Assembly: GCA_910578345.1 (NCBI GenBank)
Contig: CAJTRA010000012.1
Coordinates: 31,228 to 95,227 of the forward strand
Reading direction: 5' to 3'
Length of the DNA stretch: 64,000 bases
Origin: an uncultured Lachnospiraceae bacterium
GTDB taxonomy: Bacteria; Bacillota; Clostridia; Lachnospirales; Lachnospiraceae
Shown: piece after piece, positions 56,503 to 64,000 of the stretch
Position numbering within the stretch: the first letter of the stretch is position 1
Layout: each line of letters starts with the position of its first letter
Position numbers and translations under genes: made by a program
Notes under the pieces: generated by a model
Database searches by the model: none
What the model was told of the DNA's origin: nothing
What the model saw: the letters and a program-made list of their open reading frames with translations, nothing else

Positions 56503-57957
56503 ATGGGTCAGATTATTGGCGAAGGAATCACTTTTGACGACGTGTTGTTAGTGCCGAGCTATTCACAGGTGATTCCGAATCAGGTGGACTTGACAACATG
56601 GCTTACGAAGAAGATCAAACTGAACATCCCGATGATGAGTGCGGGCATGGACACGGTAACCGAACACAGGATGGCAATCGCTATGGCCAGGCAGGGCGGT
56701 ATCGGTATTATCCACAAGAATATGTCAATAGAGGCGCAGGCAGAAGAAGTCGATAAAGTAAAACGTTCAGAAAACGGTGTCATTACGGATCCTTTTTCGT
56801 TGACTCCGGATCATACACTGGCCGACGCAGATGCGTTGATGGCCAAGTTCAGGATTTCCGGCGTTCCGATCACGGAGGGCAGGAAGCTAGTCGGTATCAT
56901 CACCAATCGTGATTTAAAATTCGAGACAGATTTCACTAAGAAAATTAAAGAATCCATGACCTCAGAGGGGCTGATCACAGCGAAAATCGGGATCACGCTG
57001 GATGAGGCGAAGAGGATCCTTGCGAAAGCGAGGAAGGAGAAACTGCCGATCGTAGACGACGATTATAATCTGGCAGGTTTGATCACGATTAAGGATATTG
57101 AGAAGACGATCAAGTATCCGCTTTCCGCCAAGGACAGTCAGGGAAGACTGCTGTGCGGCGCCGGTGTTGGTATCACGGCCAATGTGCTTGACAGGGTTGG
57201 CGCGCTTATGGATGCCAAGGTGGATGTGATCGTGTTAGACAGCGCTCACGGACATTCTGAGAATGTGCTGCACTGCCTTAAGATGATCAAGGAAAAGTAT
57301 CCGGAGGTACAGGTGATCGCCGGTAATGTAGCGACCGGTGAGGGCACCAGGGCGCTGATCGAAGCGGGGGCGGATGCGGTTAAGGTCGGAATCGGGCCAG
57401 GTTCTATCTGCACTACCCGTGTAGTGGCAGGCATTGGTGTGCCTCAGATCACAGCGATTATGGATGCCTATGCGGTGGCGAAGGAGTACGGAATTCCGAT
57501 TATCGCCGACGGCGGCATCAAATATTCCGGCGATATGACCAAAGCGATCGCAGCCGGCGGCAATGTGTGCATGATGGGCAGTATCTTTGCCGGATGTGAT
57601 GAGAGTCCGGGTACGTTTGAACTCTATCAAGGAAGAAAATATAAAGTTTACCGCGGTATGGGTTCCATTGCGGCGATGGAGAACGGCAGTAAGGACCGTT
57701 ATTTCCAGTCTGACGCTAAGAAGCTGGTGCCGGAGGGCGTGGAAGGCCGTGTGGCTTACAAGGGAAGCGTAGAGGATACGGTGTTCCAGTTGATGGGCGG
57801 CATCCGCTCCGGTATGGGCTACTGCGGCGCAGCTTCGATCGAGGAATTGAAACAGAATGGCAGGTTTGTGAAGATTTCTGCCGCCTCCTTGAAGGAGAGC
57901 CATCCTCATGATATCCATATCACGAAGGAGGCGCCGAACTATAGCGTAGATGAATAA
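56503..57957 (+). CDS. guaB: IMP dehydrogenase
   Basis: A 484-residue enzyme oxidising IMP to XMP with NAD, the step that commits purines to GMP. The barrel begins GEGITFDDVLLVPSYSQVIPNQVDLTT, two CBS domains (about 95-205) follow (LADADALMAKFRISGVPITEGRKLVGIITNRD), and the catalytic loop KVGIGPGSICTTRVVAGIG contains the active-site Cys; GGIKYSGDMTKAIAAG and MGSIAAM lie in the IMP site. GGAGGAGAG is just before the ATG. It precedes the two IMP-producing enzymes, so the cluster makes GMP precursors. Control probably involves the inverted repeat upstream. Confidence 0.97.
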   Translation: MGQIIGEGITFDDVLLVPSYSQVIPNQVDLTTWLTKKIKLNIPMMSAGMDTVTEHRMAIAMARQGGIGIIHKNMSIEAQAEEVDKVKRSENGVITDPFSLTPDHTLADADALMAKFRISGVPITEGRKLVGIITNRDLKFETDFTKKIKESMTSEGLITAKIGITLDEAKRILAKARKEKLPIVDDDYNLAGLITIKDIEKTIKYPLSAKDSQGRLLCGAGVGITANVLDRVGALMDAKVDVIVLDSAHGHSENVLHCLKMIKEKYPEVQVIAGNVATGEGTRALIEAGADAVKVGIGPGSICTTRVVAGIGVPQITAIMDAYAVAKEYGIPIIADGGIKYSGDMTKAIAAGGNVCMMGSIFAGCDESPGTFELYQGRKYKVYRGMGSIAAMENGSKDRYFQSDAKKLVPEGVEGRVAYKGSVEDTVFQLMGGIRSGMGYCGAASIEELKQNGRFVKISAASLKESHPHDIHITKEAPNYSVDE

Positions 57958-57958
57958 A

Positions 57959-58020
57959 AAGACGAAAAGATTTTCTAAGGCTGCAAAATACGCAGCCAAA
58001 GAAAATCTAAGTTTCGTCTT
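57959..58020 (+). terminator. Long composite hairpin after guaB
   Basis: Three nested stems: AAGACGAAA with TTTCGTCTT at the base, AGATTTTCT with AGAAAATCT in the middle, and GGCTGC with GCAGCC at the top. It is almost 30 bp long in total but has no T-run after it, so it could be a processing or stability element between guaB and the next gene. Confidence 0.55.
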
Positions 58021-58136
58021 GTAGTAATTTACGGTAAGACGAGCCCTGTGCCTGCCAGGCGATATCACAGGCAGGCTTGTGATGGTACGGGTGTTGGCAT
58101 GGGGCATAATATAAGGAAGGTAAGGTTATTTACGAT

Positions 58137-58853
58137 ATGGAAAAGAAATCTTTGGCACAGGAACTTTCCGGGAATGCTTATCCGGGAAGGGGAATTGTGA
58201 TCGGTAAGTCTGCGGACGGGAAATACGCGGTGACGGCTTATTTTATCATGGGCAGAAGTTCTAACAGCAGGAACCGTATCTTCGTGGAGGACGGCGCGGG
58301 GATCAGGACACAGGCGTTTGATCCTTCGAAGCTGGAAGATCCGAGCCTGATCATCTATGCGCCGGTGCGGGTGTTGGGTAACAAGACGATCGTTACCAAT
58401 GGCGATCAGACAGACACGATCTACGAGTTGATGGATAAGCAGCAGACTTTCGAGCAGGCGCTGCGCACAAGGGAATTTGAACCGGATGGACCCAACTATA
58501 CCCCGCGTATTTCGGGGATCATGCATCTGGAGAATGGCGGTTACAACTATGCGATGTCTATCTTGAAGAGTGATCATGGCGATCCGTCTTCCTGCAACCG
58601 TTTCACTTTTGCCTATGAGAATCCGCTGAGCGGAGAGGGACGGTTTATCCATACTTATAGGGGGGACGGCAATCCGCTGCCGAGTTTTGAAGGAGAGCCG
58701 ACGCTTATCGGCATCGAGGGAGACATCGACAGTTTCACGCAGATGATCTGGGAGAATCTGAACGAGGAGAACAAGGTGTCGCTGTTTGTCAGGTTTATTG
58801 AGATCAAGAGCGGGAAGTATGAGACGCGGGTGATCAATAAGAATCAAGCATAA
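58137..58853 (+). CDS. purO: IMP cyclohydrolase, PurO type
   Basis: A 238-residue protein of the IMP_cyclohyd family: NAYPGRGIVIGKSADGKYAVTAYFIMGRSSNSRNRIF at the start, then RISGIMHLENGGYNYAMSILKSD and CNRFTFAYENPLSGEGRFIHTY. It closes the ring of FAICAR to IMP, the last step of de novo IMP synthesis. This family was first known from archaea and differs from the N-terminal MGS-like half of PurH. The next gene is the stand-alone AICAR transformylase, so the two steps of PurH are split. The gene symbol follows the archaeal naming. Confidence 0.85.
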   Translation: MEKKSLAQELSGNAYPGRGIVIGKSADGKYAVTAYFIMGRSSNSRNRIFVEDGAGIRTQAFDPSKLEDPSLIIYAPVRVLGNKTIVTNGDQTDTIYELMDKQQTFEQALRTREFEPDGPNYTPRISGIMHLENGGYNYAMSILKSDHGDPSSCNRFTFAYENPLSGEGRFIHTYRGDGNPLPSFEGEPTLIGIEGDIDSFTQMIWENLNEENKVSLFVRFIEIKSGKYETRVINKNQA

Positions 58854-58965
58854 ATAGAATGCAGCGATGATCAAGAAGTTATGAAGCAAATCCAATATCA
58901 TACTGCTGTGAACGGTCAGGCTGCAGATTATGACTACAGGTAGTCAGAGTTTAGAAAGGAATAAG

Positions 58966-60153
58966 ATGTTCATGAACGAATTAGAATTGAAATACGGCTG
59001 TAACCCGAACCAGAAGCCATCCCGCATTTATATGGCAGATGGAAGTAAGCTGCCGATCAGGGTATTGAACGGTAAGCCTGGGTATATTAATTTCCTGGAT
59101 GCCTTTAACGGATGGCAGTTGGTGAAGGAGTTAAAGAAAGCGACCGGGCTTCCGGCGGCGACGTCTTTCAAACATGTTTCCCCGGCAGGAGCGGCGGTTG
59201 GTCTGCCGCTTAGCGATGTGGAGAAAAAGATTTACTGGGTGGAAGACCTGGATATGGAGTTCACACCGTTGGCTAATGCTTACGCGAGAGCCAGAGGAGC
59301 GGATAGAATGAGTTCCTTCGGCGACTTTATCTCGTTGTCTGATGTCTGTGATGCGGCGACGGCAAGGATCATTAAGAGAGAGGTCTCGGATGGGGTGATT
59401 GCGCCAGGCTATGAGCCGGAAGCATTGGCGATCCTGAAAGCGAAGAAAAAGGGAGCCTATAACGTCATTGAGATCGACGAAGAATATACGCCGGCGCCGA
59501 CCGAGGTGAAGCAGGTATATGGCATCAGTTTTGAACAGGGCAGAAACGAGTTAAAGATTGATGATGCGTTTTTCAACAATATTGTGACAGAATCGAAGGA
59601 GCTGCCGGAACAGGCAAAGATCGATCTGGCGATTGCGATGATCACATTGAAATATACGCAGTCCAATTCGGTTTGTTTCGTGAAAGGCGGACAGGCGATC
59701 GGAATCGGCGCAGGACAGCAGTCCCGCATCCACTGTACGAGGTTAGCTGGTTCTAAGGCGGACAACTGGTTCCTGCGGCAGTCCCCGAAAGTGCTGGGAC
59801 TGCAGTTTGTGGATGGGATCAGACGCGCTGACAGAGACAATTCGATCGATCTGTATATTGGCGAGGATTATATGGATGTATTGGCGGACGGTGCATGGCA
59901 GAAGAGCTTCAAGGTGAAACCGGAAGTCTTCACCGCGCAGGAGAAGCGTGCCTGGCTGGATCAGATGCAGGATGTGGCGCTGGGATCTGACGCGTTCTTC
60001 CCCTTCGGCGACAACATTGAGCGCGCCCACAGAAGCGGTGTAAAATATGTGGCGCAGCCGGGCGGTTCCGTGCGTGACGATAACGTGATCGCAACCTGTG
60101 ATAAGTACGGCATGACTATGTGCTTTACGGGAATCCGTCTGTTCCATCACTAA
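58966..60153 (+). CDS. AICAR transformylase, stand-alone
   Basis: A 395-residue 5-aminoimidazole-4-carboxamide ribonucleotide formyltransferase, transferring the formyl group of 10-formyl-THF to make FAICAR. It matches only the C-terminal half of bifunctional PurH: ELKYGCNPNQKPSRIYM, TSFKHVSPAGAAVG (with the catalytic Lys-His), LKYTQSNSVCFVKGGQAIGIGAGQQSRIHCTRLA and FFPFGDNIERAHRSGVKYVAQPGGSVRDD. The MGS-like cyclohydrolase half is absent and is replaced by the preceding PurO-type gene. Starts at 58966 or 58972 are possible; AGAAAGGA lies before the first. Confidence 0.93.
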   Translation: MFMNELELKYGCNPNQKPSRIYMADGSKLPIRVLNGKPGYINFLDAFNGWQLVKELKKATGLPAATSFKHVSPAGAAVGLPLSDVEKKIYWVEDLDMEFTPLANAYARARGADRMSSFGDFISLSDVCDAATARIIKREVSDGVIAPGYEPEALAILKAKKKGAYNVIEIDEEYTPAPTEVKQVYGISFEQGRNELKIDDAFFNNIVTESKELPEQAKIDLAIAMITLKYTQSNSVCFVKGGQAIGIGAGQQSRIHCTRLAGSKADNWFLRQSPKVLGLQFVDGIRRADRDNSIDLYIGEDYMDVLADGAWQKSFKVKPEVFTAQEKRAWLDQMQDVALGSDAFFPFGDNIERAHRSGVKYVAQPGGSVRDDNVIATCDKYGMTMCFTGIRLFHH

Positions 60154-60166
60154 AACTGACGAGATA

Positions 60167-60206
60167 CAAAGGCTGCTTTTCTTTTACTGGAGAAGCCGCC
60201 TTTTTC
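60167..60206 (+). terminator. Terminator after the AICAR transformylase gene
   Basis: AAAGGCTGCTTTTC pairs with GAGAAGCCGCCTTT (one mismatch), followed by TTTC. It ends the purine unit. Confidence 0.75.
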
Positions 60207-60228
60207 GTATAGAAAATACGTATATAAT

Positions 60229-60257
60229 TTGATTTTTTAAGACGATAGTGTTATTAT
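60229..60257 (+). promoter_or_regulatory. Promoter for ptb-buk
   Basis: TTGATT at 60229-60234, a 17-base spacer and TATTAT at 60252-60257. A leader of about 130 bases follows before ptb, with nothing else recognised in it. Confidence 0.6.
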
Positions 60258-60396
60258 TTTAACGATGGAGCTGCCACGAAGCAAATTTACTTTCAGGCGC
60301 TTAAGAATGAGGCCTTGCGCAAAATGGTAAAATTTTGCTTCCGGTTTATCCGGGGCAGGCAGCAGTAGATGATAAGACAAAGGAGTGGAAGGGAAA

Positions 60397-61317
60397 ATGA
60401 GTAAGAGCTTTGAGGATCTGTTATCAAAAGTATCTGAGTGCAGCGTCAAGAAGGTGGCGGTAGCGGTTGCACAGGACAGTGCCGTGCTGGAGGCGGTTGC
60501 AGCAGCGAAGGAGAGAAATATTGCTGAGGCGGTTCTGGTTGGTGATGCGGATAAGATCAAAGAAGTGGCAGCAGCGGACAACGTGGATATCAGCGGATTC
60601 GAAATTATCGATGAGAAGGACGATTATACAGCGGCGCTTAAGGCAGTAGAGCTGGTACACCAGGGCAAGGCTGACATGTATATGAAAGGCCTGATCGATA
60701 CGAAGTCTTTCTTAAAGAGCGTGCTGGATAAGGAAGTAGGGCTTAGAACCGGTAAAGCGTTGTCACATGTATGTGTGTTTGAGGTTGAAGGTATCGATCA
60801 TCTGTTGTTCCTGTCAGATGTGGCATTTATGACCTATCCGACTCTGGAGGATAAGGCACATATCATTGAGAATACGGTGGATGTCTGCCATGCATGTGGC
60901 ATTCCGAACCCGAAGGTAGCCCCCCTGGCGGCAGTGGAAGTGGTCAATCCCAAGATGCCTGTTACCGTAGAAGCGGCGGAATTGACGAAGATGTGTGAAG
61001 AAGGCAAGCTGACAGGCTGTGTTGTAGACGGTCCGCTTTCTTTAGACCTGGCGATTGATCCGGAAGCAGCGAAGCACAAGGGCGCAGAAGGAAGAAAGAT
61101 CGTAGGCGATGCAGATGTGCTTCTTTTCCCGGATATTCACGCAGGCAATCTGGTATACAAGTGCCTGGTACATACAGCGAAAGTGAAGAATGGCAATATT
61201 CTGACAGGAACAAAAGCTCCGGTTATCCTGACATCTCGTTCCGATGATTTCGAGACGAAAGTAAATTCCCTGGCGCTGGGTGCGGTCATGGCCGAAGCGT
61301 TGTCTAAGATGAATTAG
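60397..61317 (+). CDS. ptb: Phosphate butyryltransferase
   Basis: A 306-residue enzyme of the Pta/Ptb family, exchanging CoA of butyryl-CoA for phosphate. MSKSFEDLLSKV at the start, then KKVAVAVAQDSAVLEAV, KADMYMKGLIDTKSFLKSVLDKEVGLRTGKALSHVCVFEV and VVDGPLSLDLAIDPEAA are typical for phosphotransbutyrylase. The ATG at 60397 follows AAAGGAGTGGAAGG; a GTG at 60385 is less likely. The butyrate kinase gene follows 48 bases downstream, giving the classic ptb-buk route that makes ATP from butyryl-CoA. Phosphotransacetylase-like side activity cannot be excluded. Confidence 0.95.
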   Translation: MSKSFEDLLSKVSECSVKKVAVAVAQDSAVLEAVAAAKERNIAEAVLVGDADKIKEVAAADNVDISGFEIIDEKDDYTAALKAVELVHQGKADMYMKGLIDTKSFLKSVLDKEVGLRTGKALSHVCVFEVEGIDHLLFLSDVAFMTYPTLEDKAHIIENTVDVCHACGIPNPKVAPLAAVEVVNPKMPVTVEAAELTKMCEEGKLTGCVVDGPLSLDLAIDPEAAKHKGAEGRKIVGDADVLLFPDIHAGNLVYKCLVHTAKVKNGNILTGTKAPVILTSRSDDFETKVNSLALGAVMAEALSKMN

Positions 61318-61365
61318 ACATTCCCTGAAAAACAACAGACTGTATAACACAGGAGGTAAAATATC

Positions 61366-62433
61366 ATGTCAGTGAAAAGTTTGATCATTAATCCGGGTTC
61401 CACTTCCACGAAAATCGGTGTGTTTGAAGATGAGACCCTTTTGTTTGAGGAAACATTGCGGCATTCCACAGAAGAGATTGCGCAGTATGCGACAATTGTA
61501 GATCAGAAGGATTTCCGCAAGGATATTATTGTAAATCTGTTGAAAGAGAAAGATTTTGATATTCATTCTCTGAATATGGTAGTAGGCCGCGGCGGTATGC
61601 TTAAGCCGATTCCGGGCGGCACCTATGCGGTCAGCGATGAGCTCTTGGAGGATCTGAAGATCGGGAAACAGGGACAGCATGCCTCCAATCTGGGCGGCAT
61701 CCTGGCGAGAGAGATCGGGGATTCCATCGGCGTACCGTCCTACATCGTAGATCCTGTTGTCGTTGACGAGCTGGAGCCGATCTCCAGATATTCCGGCGTG
61801 CCGGAACTTCCCAGAACTAGCGTATTCCATGCACTCAACCAGAAAGCGGTTGCGAAACGCTTTGCCAAGGAGTCCGGTAAGGATTACGGCGCGCTGAATC
61901 TGGTAGTGGTACATATGGGCGGCGGCGTCTCCGTTGGCGCTCACAGACAGGGCAAGGTAGTGGACGTGTTCAATGCACTGGACGGCGACGGCGCTTTTTC
62001 ACCGGAAAGAGCAGGAGCAGTGCCTAGCGGCGCGCTGATCAAGATGTGCTTCTCCGGACAGTACAGCGAGAAGGAAGTCTATAAGAAGATCGTGGGCGGC
62101 GGCGGTTTCAATGCTTACTGCGGGACTAACGATATGCGCGACGTAGACAAGATGGTAGATGAAGGTGATGCGAAGGCAGAAGAAGTGCGCGCGGCGTTCA
62201 TCAGACAGGTGGCGAAGGATATTGGTTCTATGGCATGTGTTCTGGAGGGCAAGGTAGACCAGATCGTTGTGACGGGCGGGATCGCCTATGATAAGGCCGT
62301 AGTAGAAGGACTGAAAGCACAGGCAGGATGGATCGCACCGATGACGGTATATCCGGGCGAGGATGAACTGCTGGCGCTGGTTCAGGGCGGCTTGCGCGTA
62401 CTGAACGGAGAAGAGGAAGCTATGGTGTATTAA
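61366..62433 (+). CDS. buk: Butyrate kinase
   Basis: A 355-residue kinase of the ASKHA fold, making butyrate and ATP from butyryl phosphate. LIINPGSTSTKIGVFEDE at the N-terminus is the phosphate-binding motif, VVGRGGMLKPIPGGTY follows, and LVVVHMGGGVSVGAHRQGKVVDVFNALDGDGAFSPERAGAVPSGALI is the adenosine/phosphate core. VTGGIAYDKAVVEGL near the C-terminus completes it. GGAGGTAAAA lies 8 bases before the ATG. With ptb it completes the final two steps of butyrate formation and gains one ATP. Strongly translated style, as expected for a main fermentation gene. Confidence 0.96.
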   Translation: MSVKSLIINPGSTSTKIGVFEDETLLFEETLRHSTEEIAQYATIVDQKDFRKDIIVNLLKEKDFDIHSLNMVVGRGGMLKPIPGGTYAVSDELLEDLKIGKQGQHASNLGGILAREIGDSIGVPSYIVDPVVVDELEPISRYSGVPELPRTSVFHALNQKAVAKRFAKESGKDYGALNLVVVHMGGGVSVGAHRQGKVVDVFNALDGDGAFSPERAGAVPSGALIKMCFSGQYSEKEVYKKIVGGGGFNAYCGTNDMRDVDKMVDEGDAKAEEVRAAFIRQVAKDIGSMACVLEGKVDQIVVTGGIAYDKAVVEGLKAQAGWIAPMTVYPGEDELLALVQGGLRVLNGEEEAMVY

Positions 62434-62512
62434 GAGAAAGCAAAGAACGGCATTCTCTGTATGGATTGTTTGTGCCGGCTGAGCCGGCATGACGGGAAAC
62501 AGAAAAAGAACA

Positions 62513-62556
62513 AGGCATAAAGCTGACGAAAAGATCGTGGGCTTTATGCCTTTTTT
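62513..62556 (+). terminator. Terminator of ptb-buk
   Basis: GGCATAAAGC (about 62514-62523) pairs with GCTTTATGCC (62541-62550), followed by six T. A second GC-rich hairpin, TGCCGG/CCGGCA at about 62472-62489, lies before it. Confidence 0.85.
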
Positions 62557-62627
62557 CTATCATAGGAATAAGTTATCCTAATTTGCATGTGGAATACAAT
62601 CTCTGCTTGACTTGAGAAAATATATAG

Positions 62628-62652
62628 TATAAACTAGTTTATAATATAAACT
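62628..62652. promoter_or_regulatory. Two overlapping palindromes, likely operator
   Basis: TATAAACTAGTTTATA (62628-62643) is a perfect 16-bp palindrome. AGTTTATA-A-TATAAACT (62636-62652) is a perfect 8-1-8 palindrome sharing its right half. They cover the -10 region (TATAAT at 62640-62645) before the membrane protein and winged-helix regulator genes, so the encoded regulator is a good candidate ligand. Confidence 0.6.
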
Positions 62653-62682
62653 AAGAACGAAAGACCGGAGGAGAACCATAAG

Positions 62683-63369
62683 ATGAAGGAAAAGATTGCT
62701 ATCGCACTGCAGGACATTACCATGATAAAAGAAACACTGGAAGATACTAAAGTACACTACAGAGGCATGTACCACATGTGTTTTCTGATGGCGGTTTTCA
62801 ACGGCGTCAAATATCTCTGGATGCTGCTGGAGATACGGTTTCTGTCACGGGTGATGCTGGACGGCTTTGTGATCCGCTATCTCTGGCCGCTCCTACTGGT
62901 GCTTAGTTTCCTTATGGTCTATCGGAGGGAGAAGAAGCATTCGAATCGATATTATCTGGGTATGATCGGCGTCTGGGGATTTATGGCGGGCGTGATCCCG
63001 GCAATGGCCGCGCTTGTAGATTTGATCCGTTTTTTTGCAGCGACCGACCATGGTTCGGGGGATGCGTCACAGATGAGGGGCAGTCTTTTTATGGAGAGCA
63101 TTTCGAGTATCCTTCTGTTATCGATCTTTCTGGTCATATGCGGTTATCTGCTGCAGAAGAGAGTCTTTATGATTCTGGCAATTCTGAATCTGTTCTGCTA
63201 TATGGTGCTGGAGACCTGTTTTGCTTCCGACGGGATACCTTTTCCGATCGGAGGACAGCCGCAGGCGAGGCTGGTATATAGTAGCGTTTATTCCATGATC
63301 GTCACCTGCCTGGGGTATCTGGCGCTGGGAAGGTATCTGTTGGGCGTACAGAGCAAGAGAAAGGTATGA
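62683..63369 (+). CDS. Polytopic membrane protein of unknown function
   Basis: A 228-residue membrane protein with six hydrophobic segments: about 34-52, 63-79, 88-104, 129-148, 153-170 and 196-215. A soluble N-terminus (KEKIAIALQDITMIKETLEDTKVHYRGMYH) precedes the first. No family is recognised. A winged-helix regulator gene follows 9 bases after its stop, and paired palindromes cover the promoter region, so the two form an autoregulated unit. Small membrane protein-plus-regulator pairs of this form often concern membrane stress or transport, but that is inference. The start has GGAGGAG upstream. Confidence 0.75.
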   Translation: MKEKIAIALQDITMIKETLEDTKVHYRGMYHMCFLMAVFNGVKYLWMLLEIRFLSRVMLDGFVIRYLWPLLLVLSFLMVYRREKKHSNRYYLGMIGVWGFMAGVIPAMAALVDLIRFFAATDHGSGDASQMRGSLFMESISSILLLSIFLVICGYLLQKRVFMILAILNLFCYMVLETCFASDGIPFPIGGQPQARLVYSSVYSMIVTCLGYLALGRYLLGVQSKRKV

Positions 63370-63378
63370 CGGACGACA

Positions 63379-63663
63379 ATGAATATAGATAATATACCAG
63401 AAGCATTCAGTGTAACGCTGCGCCTTAAGATCATCACTGCACTGGTCAGATCGGCAAGAACGTTCCAGGAACTGCGCGAGATCACACAGGCGACGCAGGG
63501 CAACTTAAGTGTTCAGTTAACCAGGCTGGAAGAATGGGGATATCTTACCTCCGAGAAAGTCATTGAGAAGAAGAAACCACGATCGACTTACACGATAACG
63601 GAATATGGCTTGCAGCAGTTTGAAGCTTATGTGTGTCTGCTGCAGTCGGTGCTGCAGAAGTGA
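63379..63663 (+). CDS. Winged-helix transcriptional regulator
   Basis: A 94-residue DNA-binding protein with a single winged helix-turn-helix: TLRLKIITALVRSARTFQELREITQATQGNLSVQLTRLEEWGYLTSEKVIEKKKPRSTYTITEYGLQQFEAYV, where QGNLSVQLTRLEEWGYL is the recognition helix and KPRSTYTITEYG the wing. It resembles the stand-alone HTH_27/MarR-like repressor type. It is co-transcribed with the preceding membrane protein and probably binds the overlapping palindromes at 62628-62652. No ligand-binding domain is present, so the signal may come from the membrane protein. Confidence 0.85.
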   Translation: MNIDNIPEAFSVTLRLKIITALVRSARTFQELREITQATQGNLSVQLTRLEEWGYLTSEKVIEKKKPRSTYTITEYGLQQFEAYVCLLQSVLQK

Positions 63664-63757
63664 GTGTGCGGATCGAATCAAACAAAAGGATTCCAATTCC
63701 GGAACGCTGTGTTATGATGGATCATAAGAAAGAAATACATGGGAGGCTGTGACCTGT

Positions 63758-63904
63758 ATGGCGACGATGATCATTGTAGAAGACGAAAGTTTTGAGAGAA
63801 ATGCGCTGAAAAATTATATCGATTGGGAACTGATCGGCGTGCAGGGGATCAATCTTGCGATGGAGCTTAGGCCGGATATTATCTTGACGGAAGTGAATTG
63901 TTAG
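63758..63904 (+). pseudogene. Broken YesN-type response regulator fragment
   Basis: A 48-codon frame opens MATMIIVEDESFERNALKNYIDWELIGVQG and continues INLAMELRPDIILTEVN before a stop. This is the start of a YesN-like receiver (compare IVDDE...R..LRNMIDWE.LG...) joined directly to its ELRPDIILTDI-like strand. The roughly 15-20 residues between them are missing, and all that should follow (phosphoacceptor loop onward, AraC domain) is gone. GGGAGG lies upstream of the ATG. It is too short to be a working regulator, so it is a decayed remnant. Confidence 0.7.
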
Positions 63905-63955
63905 TAAAGTGGGTTTTGCCAAAAACAAGTGGAAGAAAAGCTGGTGTGCAGGTGG

Positions 63956-63991
63956 TTCTTATAAAATGAATATGGTAAAATTTTATAAGAA
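63956..63991. repeat. 12-bp inverted repeat near the right edge
   Basis: TTCTTATAAAAT (63956-63967) and ATTTTATAAGAA (63980-63991) are exact inverted copies 12 bases apart. They lie after the broken response regulator. They could be an operator, a weak terminator or the end of a mobile element that continues outside the window. A frame starting ATG at 63967 runs off the end and cannot be judged. Confidence 0.45.
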
Positions 63992-64000
63992 ACGAGGTAA

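Overview
The window reads as the chromosome of a Lachnospiraceae-type clostridium (Firmicutes). The support is a ptb-buk butyrate operon, AGGAGG-type ribosome binding sites before most genes, a SAM-I riboswitch on metK, a T-box on an aspS-gatCAB cluster, and several small families (DUF6145, DUF6106, DUF5684) that I associate with this group. Most genes lie on the + strand in short operons, bounded by clear hairpin terminators and by sigma-A promoters with 16-18 base spacers. No rRNA gene, tRNA gene, CRISPR array or intact insertion sequence was recognised.

Layout: (1) 1-5000 holds a cut-off membrane protein, a haemolysin III-like protein, a coiled-coil membrane protein, a flavin reductase and a Y-family polymerase. 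(2) 5200-26500 is a housekeeping block: an M23 peptidase, murA, metK, dnaE, pfkA, an rRNA methyltransferase, proC, a SleB-like hydrolase, an nfeD/SPFH pair, argF, birA, dusB, greA and a lysS fused to an HD domain. (3) 26600-29500 is a tightly overlapping trio of unknown function: a DUF1232 protein, a large nuclease-like/glycine-zipper protein and a zinc ribbon. (4) 29600-38400 holds an esterase, a YesMN two-component pair divergent from a sugar ABC transporter (binding protein and two permeases, no ATPase), and an AIM24-like protein. (5) 38500-41850 is an A+T-rich cassette of an XRE regulator divergent from AIPR-like, methyltransferase and HNH nuclease genes. It is the best candidate for an undescribed defence system. 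(6) 41860-48740 runs from an orphan response regulator to the T-box, aspS1 and gatCAB. (7) 48750-52200 holds a divergent AraC regulator/GH13 enzyme pair and a membrane-anchored protein. (8) 52400-55630 holds a lone flagellin behind a sigma-28-type promoter and a second aspS. (9) 55800-60150 is purine synthesis: guaB, a PurO-type IMP cyclohydrolase and a stand-alone AICAR transformylase. (10) 60230-64000 is ptb-buk, a membrane protein/winged-helix pair behind overlapping palindromes, and a broken response regulator.

Logic that emerges: the T-box appears to read AAC (Asn), aspS1 has the His typical of non-discriminating AspRS, and gatCAB follows. Together they form an Asn-tRNA(Asn) module, while the second aspS probably serves Asp. 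IMP is made by two separate enzymes next to guaB. Butyrate formation through phosphotransbutyrylase and butyrate kinase is encoded intact. All functions are read from sequence and remembered family features; no database search was run.
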